DNA of 64,000 nt from Flavobacterium psychrotolerans. GTDB taxonomy: Bacteria; Bacteroidota; Bacteroidia; Flavobacteriales; Flavobacteriaceae. Below are positions 36,285 to 44,697 of this stretch, piece by piece (position 1 is the stretch's first letter; each line of letters starts with the position of its first letter). The stretch spans positions 1-64,000 of the forward strand of contig NZ_QCZI01000016.1 of the NCBI RefSeq assembly GCF_003097635.1, read 5' to 3'. Under the pieces are notes generated by a model. It did not search any database. It saw only the letters and a program-made list of their open reading frames with translations, and was not told the origin of the DNA. The translations under genes were made by a program, and so were the position numbers.

Positions 36285-36643
36285 TGTAGATTTATGAATG
36301 CGGATTAACAATTTTCGTTTTAATCCCAACAAATTTACAAATAACATTTTTCTAAAACCAAAATGGTCTGCCAAACTATTGGTTAACCTTAAAAATGGAG
36401 TCACCAATTCAATATCAAACTCAAAATTTTAATAAAATTCAATTATAAATTAATAAATTTCATTAATTTTTTAATATTTATTATTAATATTTAAATATAA
36501 TTTATTTAAAAATAAATAACTACATTTAATTAATTATCAATTTTTAATAATTTTTAAATACTAATTATTAAAATTTTAATGATTAGTATCAATCTATTCA
36601 CATTTTTTATATATTTATCATCAATTTTAAATAATTATAGGAG
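36285..36643. other. Extremely AT-rich divergent intergenic region
   Basis: 359 bp between uvrC and the plus-strand unknown gene. From about 36420 to 36640 the sequence is almost only A and T, richer than the rest of the window. A TATATTTA box (36610-36617) resembles the promoter box of the barrel protein at 49529. A protein-free stretch of up to 41 codons upstream of uvrC is open but not convincing as coding. Confidence 0.75.
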
Positions 36644-37123
36644 ATGCCAATAGATAATTTAGGAAAAATTCACTTTACGGAAGAAGAAATCCATGCCGTC
36701 AATCAGGCTTTGAACCTTATCAATACCACATTACTGGGATTGGCAGAAAATCTTACCGCCGCAGAACGGAGTAAATATGGCAAAGTTGGCGCAAAAAATA
36801 CCCTGCTCATTGACAAGGCAATGGATTATCACAGGAGTCAACCCGATTTGCAATCGCCAGAAGTGGATTGGCAGGAGTTTGAATTGGATTATGCCGACCG
36901 CATTCAGGCCTCGCAAATGCTGTCCCAAACCAAAAGTATTGAACAACTCTTGTTGAACATTAAAATCCTCAGGGATCATGACAATCATACCGATGCGCTC
37001 CGGGATTACCAATATGCGAAATATAAAAACCGGTTTACCAATCAGGCAGGGTATGAAACAAAAATCGACCAAATGAAAGTGTTTTTTCCGAAAACAGGAA
37101 AAACTAAAAAAAGCAATTTATAA
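36644..37123 (+). CDS. Conserved hypothetical protein
   Basis: I recognise the general type (Bacteroidetes proteins that begin MPIDxLGxIHFT) but no function. The 159-aa protein has no signal peptide or membrane segment. It is predicted to be mainly helical, with a conserved-looking AAERSKYGKVGAKN stretch (about 40-53), a tryptophan-containing SPEVDWQEFELDYADR stretch and a C-terminal YQYAKYKNRFTNQAGYETKI. It lies 9 bp before the deacylase gene and is probably cotranscribed with it. Confidence 0.7.
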   Translation: MPIDNLGKIHFTEEEIHAVNQALNLINTTLLGLAENLTAAERSKYGKVGAKNTLLIDKAMDYHRSQPDLQSPEVDWQEFELDYADRIQASQMLSQTKSIEQLLLNIKILRDHDNHTDALRDYQYAKYKNRFTNQAGYETKIDQMKVFFPKTGKTKKSNL

Positions 37124-37132
37124 TAATCGGCT

Positions 37133-38101
37133 ATGAAAAATTTAAAACCAATTGTGATTTTTGGCGAAAGCATTTTTCCTGGCGAAAGCAAAACGATTAA
37201 CTTAGAAATTGCAAGATTACATACCACGACCAAACTCAATATCCCAATTATCGTGCGCCGATCTAAAATAGAGGGGCCCGTCGTGCTTTTCTCTGCAGGC
37301 ATTCATGGCGATGAAATTAATGGGGTCGAAATTGTGCGGCAACTCATCAGCAAAAAAATAAACAGGCCAAAAATAGGAACCATCATTTGCATTCCTATAA
37401 TTAACATGTATGGTTTTGTCAACAAATCCAGGGAATTCCCTGACGGAAGGGATTTAAACCGGGTTTTTCCGGGAAATAAAACCGGGTCGTTGGCCAGCAG
37501 ATTTGCCTTTCATATTCTTACGGAAATTATGCCCATTGTAGAATATGCCGTCGATTTCCATGCAGGGGGTGCCAGCCGATTCAATGCACCCCAAATTCGG
37601 CTGAGTCCCAATAATGCCGATTTGAAAATATTGGCCGATGTATTTAATGCGCCATTCACTTTGTATTCTAAAAATATCACCGGTTCTTTTCGGAATGCTG
37701 CAGAAAAATTGAACGTAAAAATGTTGCTTTTTGAAGGAGGAAAATCCCTAGACATCAATACCGCTATTGCCGAAGAAGGCGTGAAAGGCGTGAAACGTTT
37801 ATTATCACACTTAGGAATGCTGGATCCCAAACAAATCCCGGATAAACAAAAAAAAGCTACCATTTATATTGAAAAATCAGGATGGATTCGGGCGAAATGT
37901 TCGGGGTTATTTCAAGACTACAATTCCATAGGGGCATTCGTAAAAAAAGGAACTGTCTTGGGCATCATTACTGATCCTTTTGGCAAATTTGAACGAAAAG
38001 TAAAGGCCCCAAACGACGGCTACGTCATAAATGCCAACCATTCGCCAATAGTTTATGAGGGCGATGCTATTTACCACATTTCGAATATGGCAGAAAACTA
38101 A
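37133..38101 (+). CDS. Succinylglutamate desuccinylase/aspartoacylase-family zinc hydrolase
   Basis: Zinc carboxypeptidase-fold deacylase of the AstE/AspA family; substrate unknown. Zinc ligands are visible in AGIHGDEINGVEI (His58 and Glu61) and DFHAGG (His143). RDLNRVFPG carries the conserved Arg-Asp-Leu-Asn-Arg. After about residue 240 a C-terminal lipoyl/biotinyl-like domain follows (GWIRAKCSGLFQ…VKAPNDGYVI). In many bacteria such genes accompany an ATP-grasp RimK-like ligase; none is present here. It sits in a run with an unknown protein and a PLP decarboxylase, 56 bp before the latter. Confidence 0.88.
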   Translation: MKNLKPIVIFGESIFPGESKTINLEIARLHTTTKLNIPIIVRRSKIEGPVVLFSAGIHGDEINGVEIVRQLISKKINRPKIGTIICIPIINMYGFVNKSREFPDGRDLNRVFPGNKTGSLASRFAFHILTEIMPIVEYAVDFHAGGASRFNAPQIRLSPNNADLKILADVFNAPFTLYSKNITGSFRNAAEKLNVKMLLFEGGKSLDINTAIAEEGVKGVKRLLSHLGMLDPKQIPDKQKKATIYIEKSGWIRAKCSGLFQDYNSIGAFVKKGTVLGIITDPFGKFERKVKAPNDGYVINANHSPIVYEGDAIYHISNMAEN

Positions 38102-38157
38102 ATCCTTTATCGTGTTTATCGTAATTTTTTAAGTAATTTTGAAAGAAATTGACGAAC

Positions 38158-39420
38158 ATGCTGTTTTGGAAAAAATTATCGCAAGCGGAAAGACAAGAGC
38201 GCATTCATAAAGCGCTAAATGAAAATGTAAATTTTGCCTATGACACTTCATTGGGCTATCCGGCATCAAAATTAGACGGAAAAGTATTCAATAGCGACGC
38301 CCCATTTTTAAAAGACTCTCCTCTTTTGCAAACCTACGTTGCCAATCCCAATCATATAGGCTGCCATACCCTAGGCACATCCGAAAAAGCTTTCAGAGGC
38401 ACCCAAGAAATGGAACGCGAAGTGCTGAATGTACTTGCGGTGGATGTCCTTAAAGCAAAACCGAATTCATTCGATGGCTACATTGCCCCAGGTGGAACCG
38501 AAGCAAACATACAGGCCATTTGGATGTATCGCAATCTTTTTATACACAAACAACAGGCAAAACCCGAGGAAATTGTCATCATTTCTTCTGAAGATACCCA
38601 TTATTCCATTCCCAAAGCGGCCAATTTACTGATGCTTGATTGGTTAAAAATACCTGTCAATTTTCATACCCGGGTCATCATTCCTACCGCTTTAGAAAAT
38701 AGTATTGTTAGGGCTAAAGAGCAAGGAAAAAAATATTTTATTGTGGTTTCAAACATGGGAACCACCATGTTTGGCGCAATAGACAATCCCGATTCCTACA
38801 CCCAAATTCTGGAAAAACACCAATTGGCCTATAAACTTCACATTGACGGAGCCTATGGCGGATTTGTCTATCCGTTTAGCAACAAGAATTCAGTCATTAA
38901 TTTTGAAAACCCGAAAATCAGTTCCATAACAATCGATGCGCACAAAATGCTACAAGCTCCTTATGGCACCGGCGTGTTTATTTGCAGGAAAGACCTCATT
39001 GAAAACGTACTGACCAAAGAAGCCGAATATGTTGAAGGGATGGATTTAACGCTTTGCGGAAGCAGATCAGGTACAAATGCAGTTGCCATTTGGATGATTT
39101 TGTTCACGTATGGCCCTTTTGGATGGTGCGAAAAAATACGCGTTTTACAAATGAGAACCCAGTGGTTGTGCGATCAGCTGGATGAGTTGAACGTGAGCTA
39201 TTTTAGGGAACCTTTTATGAATATTGTTACGGTTCAAGCGGAATTCATCACCAAAGCATTAGTGGAAAAATTCGATTTGGTTCCTCAAAAACACGACAAC
39301 AGCAATCAATGGTATAAAATTGTAATGATGGATCATGTAGAAGTCGATCATTTGAGTACTTTTATAGAGGATTTAAAAGTCACTCTCCATGCTAAAAAAA
39401 GAATTGCGAGCAAAGTATAA
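38158..39420 (+). CDS. Group II PLP-dependent decarboxylase
   Basis: Pyridoxal-phosphate amino acid decarboxylase related to histidine, glutamate and tyrosine decarboxylases; the substrate is not fixed by sequence. The PLP lysine is in IDAHKMLQAPYGTG (Lys263 from the chosen start), preceded by LHIDGAYGGFV with the ring-nitrogen Asp; GGTEANIQAIWMYRN is the phosphate-site helix. The start is the ATG reading MLFWKKLSQAERQER, three codons inside a frame that opens at a TTG. Length 420 aa. The 3' end overlaps the next gene by 32 bp, showing coupling with folate cyclo-ligase. Confidence 0.87.
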   Translation: MLFWKKLSQAERQERIHKALNENVNFAYDTSLGYPASKLDGKVFNSDAPFLKDSPLLQTYVANPNHIGCHTLGTSEKAFRGTQEMEREVLNVLAVDVLKAKPNSFDGYIAPGGTEANIQAIWMYRNLFIHKQQAKPEEIVIISSEDTHYSIPKAANLLMLDWLKIPVNFHTRVIIPTALENSIVRAKEQGKKYFIVVSNMGTTMFGAIDNPDSYTQILEKHQLAYKLHIDGAYGGFVYPFSNKNSVINFENPKISSITIDAHKMLQAPYGTGVFICRKDLIENVLTKEAEYVEGMDLTLCGSRSGTNAVAIWMILFTYGPFGWCEKIRVLQMRTQWLCDQLDELNVSYFREPFMNIVTVQAEFITKALVEKFDLVPQKHDNSNQWYKIVMMDHVEVDHLSTFIEDLKVTLHAKKRIASKV

Positions 39421-39955
39421 AGCCTTACGCAACACCCTTACAGAAAAAGACATAGAAGAAAGAAGTCTGGCCATTGCCAATAACGTATTGAAACTACCCA
39501 TTTGGAATAAAACCTATTTTCATATATTCCTGCCAATAGCGGAACAAAAGGAAGTCAATACCGAATTTATCCTGCACTTATTATCTGGAAAAGATAAGGA
39601 AATCGTCGTTTCGAAATCTGATTTCACGACCCGGAACATGACCCATTTCCTATTGACGGACAACACCAAAATCAAGAAAAACGAATACAACATCCCGGAA
39701 CCGGTAAATGGCTTAGAAGTTCCTGCGGATAAAATGGAGGTGGTTTTTGTACCTCTTCTGGCTTTCGACAAAACAGGCAATCGGGTAGGTTACGGCAAGG
39801 GCTTTTATGACAAGTTCCTGTCGGGATGCAAACCGGAAACCATTAAAATTGGGCTCTCCTTTTTTGAAGCGGAGAATTTAATTACTGATGTTTATGAAAA
39901 TGATGTGAAGCTGGATTATTGCGTGACTCCGAATGGGGTTTCTGAATCCTTATGA
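39389..39955 (+). CDS. 5-Formyltetrahydrofolate cyclo-ligase
   Basis: Converts 5-formyltetrahydrofolate to methenyltetrahydrofolate with ATP, salvaging folate one-carbon units. The C-terminal signature is GNRVGYGKGFYDKFL (about 132-146), with FVPLLAFD just before. The N-terminal KKELRAKYKALRNTL is typical. Length 188 aa. It overlaps the decarboxylase by 32 bp at the start and the convergent lspA by 40 bp at the end, an unusually crowded position. Confidence 0.92.
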   Translation: MLKKELRAKYKALRNTLTEKDIEERSLAIANNVLKLPIWNKTYFHIFLPIAEQKEVNTEFILHLLSGKDKEIVVSKSDFTTRNMTHFLLTDNTKIKKNEYNIPEPVNGLEVPADKMEVVFVPLLAFDKTGNRVGYGKGFYDKFLSGCKPETIKIGLSFFEAENLITDVYENDVKLDYCVTPNGVSESL

Positions 39956-40539
39956 AACGCCTTTTTATTAAAAACGATCAAAATCCCGACACCGGTAGAT
40001 ATCGCCAAATCAGCGATGTTGAAAATGGCATTGAAGAATTTGAAATCGTTTCCGCCCCAAAAAGGCAACCAACTCGGGAAATTTCCTTCTAAAATAGGAA
40101 AATACAACATGTCCACCACTTTTCCGTGAAACACTTTTCCGTATGGATTGTCAGAAAACAACGTTGCCAGATGGTTGTGACTGTCGTCAAAAATGATTCC
40201 GTAAAAAACAGAATCTATGATGTTTCCAAGTGCTCCGGCAAAAATCAAAGCAATGGCAACCAGTAAATAATTAGAAGCCTTTTTTTGTACAGAATCCCAT
40301 AACCAATATCCGATTGCCGAAACGGCGATTAATCTAAAAATGGTTAAAAATAATTTCCCATAAGTTCCCGGAATTTCCGTTCCCCAAGCCATCCCTTCGT
40401 TTTCAATAAAAAGGATTTTGAACCAACTAAACACATTTAGTTCTTCCCCAAGTACAAAATGGGTTTTGATAAAAATTTTAGAAACTTGATCTATAATTAA
40501 TATGATGAAAATTAGGAGATATGCTTTTCTTAATGACAT
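39916..40539 (-). CDS. lspA: Lipoprotein signal peptidase (signal peptidase II)
   Basis: Inner-membrane aspartyl protease that cleaves lipoprotein signal peptides. Four transmembrane segments. The catalytic aspartates are in GALGNIIDSVFYG (about 118) and FNIADLAISTG (about 180); the N-terminus IIDQVSKIFIK carries the third conserved Asp. It has 207 aa, longer than the E. coli enzyme because of an insertion between the two catalytic parts (DDSHNHLATLF…), which is normal for Bacteroidetes. The C-terminus overlaps the opposite gene by 40 bp. Confidence 0.94.
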   Translation of the reverse strand: MSLRKAYLLIFIILIIDQVSKIFIKTHFVLGEELNVFSWFKILFIENEGMAWGTEIPGTYGKLFLTIFRLIAVSAIGYWLWDSVQKKASNYLLVAIALIFAGALGNIIDSVFYGIIFDDSHNHLATLFSDNPYGKVFHGKVVDMLYFPILEGNFPSWLPFWGGNDFKFFNAIFNIADLAISTGVGILIVFNKKAFHKDSETPFGVTQ

Positions 40540-40577
40540 TTTGTGTTTTTTAATGGCGCAAAAATACTACTATTTTC

Positions 40578-40607
40578 CAAAAAAAACGCTCCAGATGGAG
40601 CGTTAAT
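40578..40607 (-). terminator. Terminator between DksA-like gene and lspA
   Basis: AACGCTCC (40585-40592) pairs with GGAGCGTT (40597-40604) and is followed by eight T on the minus strand. It separates lspA from the upstream gene. Confidence 0.85.
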
Positions 40608-40625
40608 TATTATACACTAAAGTGA

Positions 40626-41006
40626 TTATCGTTGCAAATTTTTGGCTTCTATACTCATAGTGGCGTGAGGAACAATCATCAATCGTTCTTTGCCTATTAA
40701 TTTTCCTGTTACTTTGCAAACGCCGTAGGTTTTATTTTCTACACGGAACAATGCATTCTTTAAATCCCGAATGAACTTTTCCTGACGAATAGCCAATTGG
40801 GAGTTGGCCTCTTTTGACATCGTTTCGCTTCCTTCTTCAAAGGCTTTGAATGTGGGTGAAGTGTCATCCGTTCCGTTATTTAAGTCATTCATGTAAGCAC
40901 TTTTTATCAAATCTAAATCTGATTGCGCTTTATTTATTTTTTTAAGGATAAGCTCTTTGAACTCCGCTAAATCTGCATCAGAGTATCTTGCTACTTCATC
41001 TACCAT
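40626..41006 (-). CDS. TraR/DksA-family protein with reduced zinc finger
   Basis: Small RNA-polymerase secondary-channel-type protein, 126 aa, with a coiled-coil start (DLAEFKELILKKINKAQSDLDLIK) and the C-terminal zinc-finger region of DksA/TraR. Only one of the usual four cysteines is present (TYGVCKVTGKLI); the later pair is replaced by VPHATMSIEAK. This Cys-poor form is common in Bacteroidetes DksA-like proteins. A role in stringent-type control of transcription is inferred from the family. It lies 8 bp downstream of ileS on the same strand and is likely cotranscribed. Confidence 0.85.
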   Translation of the reverse strand: MVDEVARYSDADLAEFKELILKKINKAQSDLDLIKSAYMNDLNNGTDDTSPTFKAFEEGSETMSKEANSQLAIRQEKFIRDLKNALFRVENKTYGVCKVTGKLIGKERLMIVPHATMSIEAKNLQR

Positions 41007-41014
41007 ATTCTAAA

Positions 41015-44000
41015 TTATTTTGTAATTATTATTCTTGTTTTTATTTCGTCGAATTCTATTTCCGTTCCATTGCTTATATTTTCCTCAAAGACAATAATTT
41101 CAGTCAAAGTTTCCGATTTAATATAGGCTTCATTAACCTTAACTGCTTTTTCCAAAGCTTCATTTTTTTGCAAATGTACTTTTATCTTATCGGTAACTTC
41201 AAACCCTGAATCTTTTCTGAGATTCTGGATTCTGTTCACAAGCTCTCTCGCTATTCCTTCTTCTTTTAATTCTTCGGAAATCGTAATGTCAAGTGCAACT
41301 GTAATTCCGTTTGAATTGGCGACCAACCACCCCTCAATATCTTGAGACGTTATTTCTACATCTTCTAAAGTTAAAATTACATTATTTCCTGCAATAACAA
41401 TACTTAAACTCCCTTCTTTATCTAATTGATTGATTTGTTCCTTAGAAAAATTTTGTATTTCTTTGGATATCAACCCCATATCTTTTCCGAAACGTGGCCC
41501 AAGCGCTTTAAAATTCGGCTTGATTTGCTTTACCAAAATCCCCGATGCGTCGTCCAAAAGCACGATTTCTTTTACGTTTACCTCTGCTTTTATCAGGTCG
41601 GAAACAGCCTCAATTTCAGCCCGTTGCTTCTCGTCAAGTACTGGAATCATTACCTTTTGCAACGGTTGACGCACCTTTATCATTTCTTTTTTTCGAAGTG
41701 ATAAAACTAAAGATGAAATGGTCTGCGCTTTCTGCATTTTGCTCTCTAACGATTTATTAACAAAGTTTTCAACGTGTTTTGGAAACTCCGCCAAATGCAC
41801 GCTATCGTATTTTTCTGACTGGGTCGCTTGTGTCAAATCGCTATAAAGTTTGTCCATAAAGAAAGGAGCGATTGGTGCACCTAATTTACTAATAGTTAGC
41901 AAACAGGTATATAAAGTTTGATAGGCTGCAATTTTATCCTGTGCGTATTCGCCTTTCCAGAAGCGACGACGGCACAAACGAACGTACCAGTTACTCAAGT
42001 TTTCCTGCACGAAATCAGAAATGGCACGCGCTGCTTTTGTTGGCTCGTAATCGGCGTAATAGCTATCAACGGCTGCAATTAGGGTATTCAATTCGGATAT
42101 AATCCACTGGTCGATTTCCGGTCTTTCGTTTAACGGAATCTCCGCTTCGGCATATTTAAACTGGTCGATGTTGGCATACAAACTAAAGAACGAATAGGTG
42201 TTGTATAACGTACCGAAGAATTTTCGACGCACTTCGGCAATCCCTTCCAAATCAAACTTCAGGTTGTCCCAAGGATTCGCGTTGGAAATCATGTACCAGC
42301 GTGTGGCATCGGGACCGTATTCCTTTAATGTTTCAAATGGATCGGCTGCATTTCCTAGACGTTTAGACATTTTTTGTCCGTTTTTGTCTAAAACCAAACC
42401 GTTTGAAACTACATTTTTATACGCTACTTTATCGAAAACCAAAGTGGCGATGGCGTGCAAAGTATAAAACCAACCACGGGTTTGATCTACACCTTCAGCA
42501 ATGAAATCAGCAGGAAAATCTTTGTTTCCATCTATTTTATCTTTATTTTCAAAAGGATAATGCCATTGTGCATACGGCATTGAACCCGAATCAAACCAAA
42601 CGTCAATCAAATCAGATTCGCGTTTCATTGATTTTCCGGAAGCAGAAACCAAAGTGATTTCATCAACTACATTTTTGTGCAAGTCAATCAAATCATAATT
42701 TGCTTCGGACATATTTCCAATTTCGAAACCTTTGAAAGGATTTTCTGCCTGGAAACCTGCTGCAATAGATTTCTCGATTTCGTTGTATAATTCTTCAACC
42801 GAACCAATCAAGATTTCTTCTGTTCCTTCTTCGTTTCTCCAAATTGGTAATGGGATTCCCCAAAAACGAGAGCGGGACAAGTTCCAGTCGTTGGCATTTT
42901 TCAACCAATTCCCGAAACGTCCTTCACCGGTTGCTTTGGGTTTCCAGTTGATGGTTTCGTTCAAATCGAACATTCTATCTCTGACTTCCGTGATTTTGAT
43001 AAACCACGAATCCAGCGGATAGTATAAAATTGGTGTATCAGTTCTCCAGCAATGTGGGTAACTGTGCACGTATTTCTCTACTTTGAAAGCTTTATTTTCT
43101 TCTTTTAACTGAATAGCAATTTCTACATCGGCAGAACGTTCTGGAGCGTTATTATCCGTATAATATTCGTTTTTAACGTATTTTCCGGAATAACTTCCTA
43201 ACCCATTTATGAATTTTCCTTGCAGATTTACTAATGGAACTGGTGTTCCGTGTTCGTCCAAAACTAACATTGGCGGAACTTCGGGAGTAGCTTCTTTGGC
43301 CACTTTGGCATCATCAGCTCCAAATGTTGGTGCGGTGTGTACAATTCCTGTTCCATCTTCGGTAGTCACAAAATCTCCTGAAATTACGCGGAAAGCATTT
43401 TCCGGATTTTGGTACGGCAAAGCCAATTGCATCAATTGTTCGTAACGAATTCCAACTAAATCAGCACCTTTGCATTCGGTCAGGATTTGGTATGGGATTT
43501 TCTTATCACCTTCTTTGAAATTTTCAAAATCGGAAGCTTCGGTACTTGGGAAAAATCCTTTTCCGAATTGTTTTCCAACCAAGTTTTTAGCCAAAATTAC
43601 TTTAACAGGTCGGAACGTGTATTGATTGAAAGTTTCAACTAAAACATAATCGATTTTTGGACCAACTGTCAATGCTGTATTCGATGGCAAAGTCCAAGGT
43701 GTCGTTGTCCAAGCCAAAATATGAATATCTCCAAATCCCTGAAAAAATGAAGGTAAAGTTTCGTTTAATGCTTTGAACTGCGCCACAACGGTCGTATCCG
43801 TAACATCACGGTAACTTCCCGGTTGGTTCACTTCGTGTGAAGACAATCCTGTTCCCGCTTTTGGAGAATAAGGCTGAATGGTGTAGCCTTTGTACATCAA
43901 ATCCTTGTTGTAGATTTGTTTCAAAATCCACCAAACGGTTTCCATATACTTGGATTTGTAAGTCACATACGGATCTTCCATATCTACCCAGTAGCCCATT

Positions 44001-44416
44001 TTTTCGGTCAAATCGTTCCACACATCAGTGTAACGCATGACGGTTTTCTTGCAGGCTTCATTGTATTCTTCGATGGAAATGGTTTTTCCAATATCTTCTT
44101 TAGTGATGCCCAATTCCTTTTCGGTGCCTAATTCTACTGGTAAACCGTGGGTGTCCCAACCCGCTTTACGCTTTACTTGAAATCCTTTTTGGGTTTTATA
44201 TCGGCAAAAAATATCTTTAATGGCACGTGCCATCACGTGATGAATTCCCGGCAGTCCGTTTGCGGATGGTGGCCCTTCAAAAAATACGAATGGAGGGTTG
44301 CCTTCACGAGTGGTTATGCTTTTCTCAAAGATGTTTTCTTTCTTCCAAAAATCGAGAACTTCTGATGCTGTTTTTGGCAAGTCAAGTCCTTTGTATTCAG
44401 TAAATTTTGTGCTCAT
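41015..44416 (-). CDS. ileS: Isoleucyl-tRNA synthetase
   Basis: Class I aminoacyl-tRNA synthetase that charges tRNA-Ile and edits valine. The HIGH-equivalent is PPSANGLPGIHHV (about 50-62), the KMSKS loop is GQKMSKRLGNAADP (about 680), and WTTTPWTLPSNTAL marks the editing domain. At 1,133 aa it is the long, eukaryote-like type (IleS2-like), for which mupirocin insensitivity is a known property of some members; that is an inference. Its promoter region contains a 7-bp tandem repeat. It precedes the DksA-like gene. Confidence 0.96.
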   Translation of the reverse strand: MSTKFTEYKGLDLPKTASEVLDFWKKENIFEKSITTREGNPPFVFFEGPPSANGLPGIHHVMARAIKDIFCRYKTQKGFQVKRKAGWDTHGLPVELGTEKELGITKEDIGKTISIEEYNEACKKTVMRYTDVWNDLTEKMGYWVDMEDPYVTYKSKYMETVWWILKQIYNKDLMYKGYTIQPYSPKAGTGLSSHEVNQPGSYRDVTDTTVVAQFKALNETLPSFFQGFGDIHILAWTTTPWTLPSNTALTVGPKIDYVLVETFNQYTFRPVKVILAKNLVGKQFGKGFFPSTEASDFENFKEGDKKIPYQILTECKGADLVGIRYEQLMQLALPYQNPENAFRVISGDFVTTEDGTGIVHTAPTFGADDAKVAKEATPEVPPMLVLDEHGTPVPLVNLQGKFINGLGSYSGKYVKNEYYTDNNAPERSADVEIAIQLKEENKAFKVEKYVHSYPHCWRTDTPILYYPLDSWFIKITEVRDRMFDLNETINWKPKATGEGRFGNWLKNANDWNLSRSRFWGIPLPIWRNEEGTEEILIGSVEELYNEIEKSIAAGFQAENPFKGFEIGNMSEANYDLIDLHKNVVDEITLVSASGKSMKRESDLIDVWFDSGSMPYAQWHYPFENKDKIDGNKDFPADFIAEGVDQTRGWFYTLHAIATLVFDKVAYKNVVSNGLVLDKNGQKMSKRLGNAADPFETLKEYGPDATRWYMISNANPWDNLKFDLEGIAEVRRKFFGTLYNTYSFFSLYANIDQFKYAEAEIPLNERPEIDQWIISELNTLIAAVDSYYADYEPTKAARAISDFVQENLSNWYVRLCRRRFWKGEYAQDKIAAYQTLYTCLLTISKLGAPIAPFFMDKLYSDLTQATQSEKYDSVHLAEFPKHVENFVNKSLESKMQKAQTISSLVLSLRKKEMIKVRQPLQKVMIPVLDEKQRAEIEAVSDLIKAEVNVKEIVLLDDASGILVKQIKPNFKALGPRFGKDMGLISKEIQNFSKEQINQLDKEGSLSIVIAGNNVILTLEDVEITSQDIEGWLVANSNGITVALDITISEELKEEGIARELVNRIQNLRKDSGFEVTDKIKVHLQKNEALEKAVKVNEAYIKSETLTEIIVFEENISNGTEIEFDEIKTRIIITK

Positions 44417-44440
44417 TTTATACTAATCTAAATCGAGGTG

Positions 44441-44448
44441 CGAAAGTA
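44441..44448 (-). promoter_or_regulatory. Probable -7 box of ileS
   Basis: On the minus strand TACTTTCG resembles TAnnTTTG, 25 bp before the ATG. No TTG occurs at the right spacing; that stretch is a 7-bp tandem repeat. Confidence 0.45.
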
Positions 44449-44454
44449 ATAAAT

Positions 44455-44482
44455 AGTTATGAGTTATGAGTTATGAGTTGTG
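44455..44482. repeat. 7-bp tandem repeat in ileS promoter region
   Basis: Three exact AGTTATG units followed by one AGTTGTG and a partial AGTTTTT. The array is where the -33 element of ileS would be. Confidence 0.75.
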
Positions 44483-44487
44483 AGTTT

Positions 44488-44522
44488 TTGTTTGCCACAA
44501 AGGCACGAAGACACAAAGTAAC
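44488..44522. repeat. Degenerate 'gccacaaaggcacgaag' repeat
   Basis: TTGCCACAAAGGCACGAAGA resembles a short intergenic repeat seen in many Bacteroidetes. A related stretch lies at 44664-44691 (inverted sense, TTTGTGGCTTTGCG) and another at 57226-57256. Confidence 0.4.
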
Positions 44523-44552
44523 AGGAGAATACACTAGATTATAAATTTTGTG

Positions 44553-44650
44553 ATGAAATCGCCATTAGCAACAAGTTTGCGCAAGCAAACACCTATGAGT
44601 AAAATGCGATACCATATGTGACCTCCGAAAAATAAAATTTACACATATAA
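44553..44650 (+). repeat. Structured repeat, decayed copy of metB leader
   Basis: About 98 bp, matching the reverse complement of 51556-51655 with few changes, including the segment GCAAGCAAACACCTATGAGT and the 3' part AAAATAAAATTTACACATAT. The inner hairpin GTTTGC-GCAA-GCAAAC, with a GNRA-type loop, is perfect, but the outer stem has mismatches. The position equivalent to the metB ATG is ATA. It lies between ileS and recO and leads no gene. Confidence 0.75.
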
Positions 44651-44697
44651 AATTAAAATTTAATCTTTGTGGCTTTGCGAATTCGTGGCTGAATTTC

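Noticed and set aside
36285..36407. N-terminal extension of uvrC (41 codons)
   Set aside because: UvrC proteins begin at the MTIPSLALQ-type start, and the extra codons lack similarity to the family.
44664..44691. Possible tRNA gene or ncRNA between ileS and recO
   Set aside because: No cloverleaf could be drawn; it is a degenerate TTTGTGGC-type intergenic repeat.
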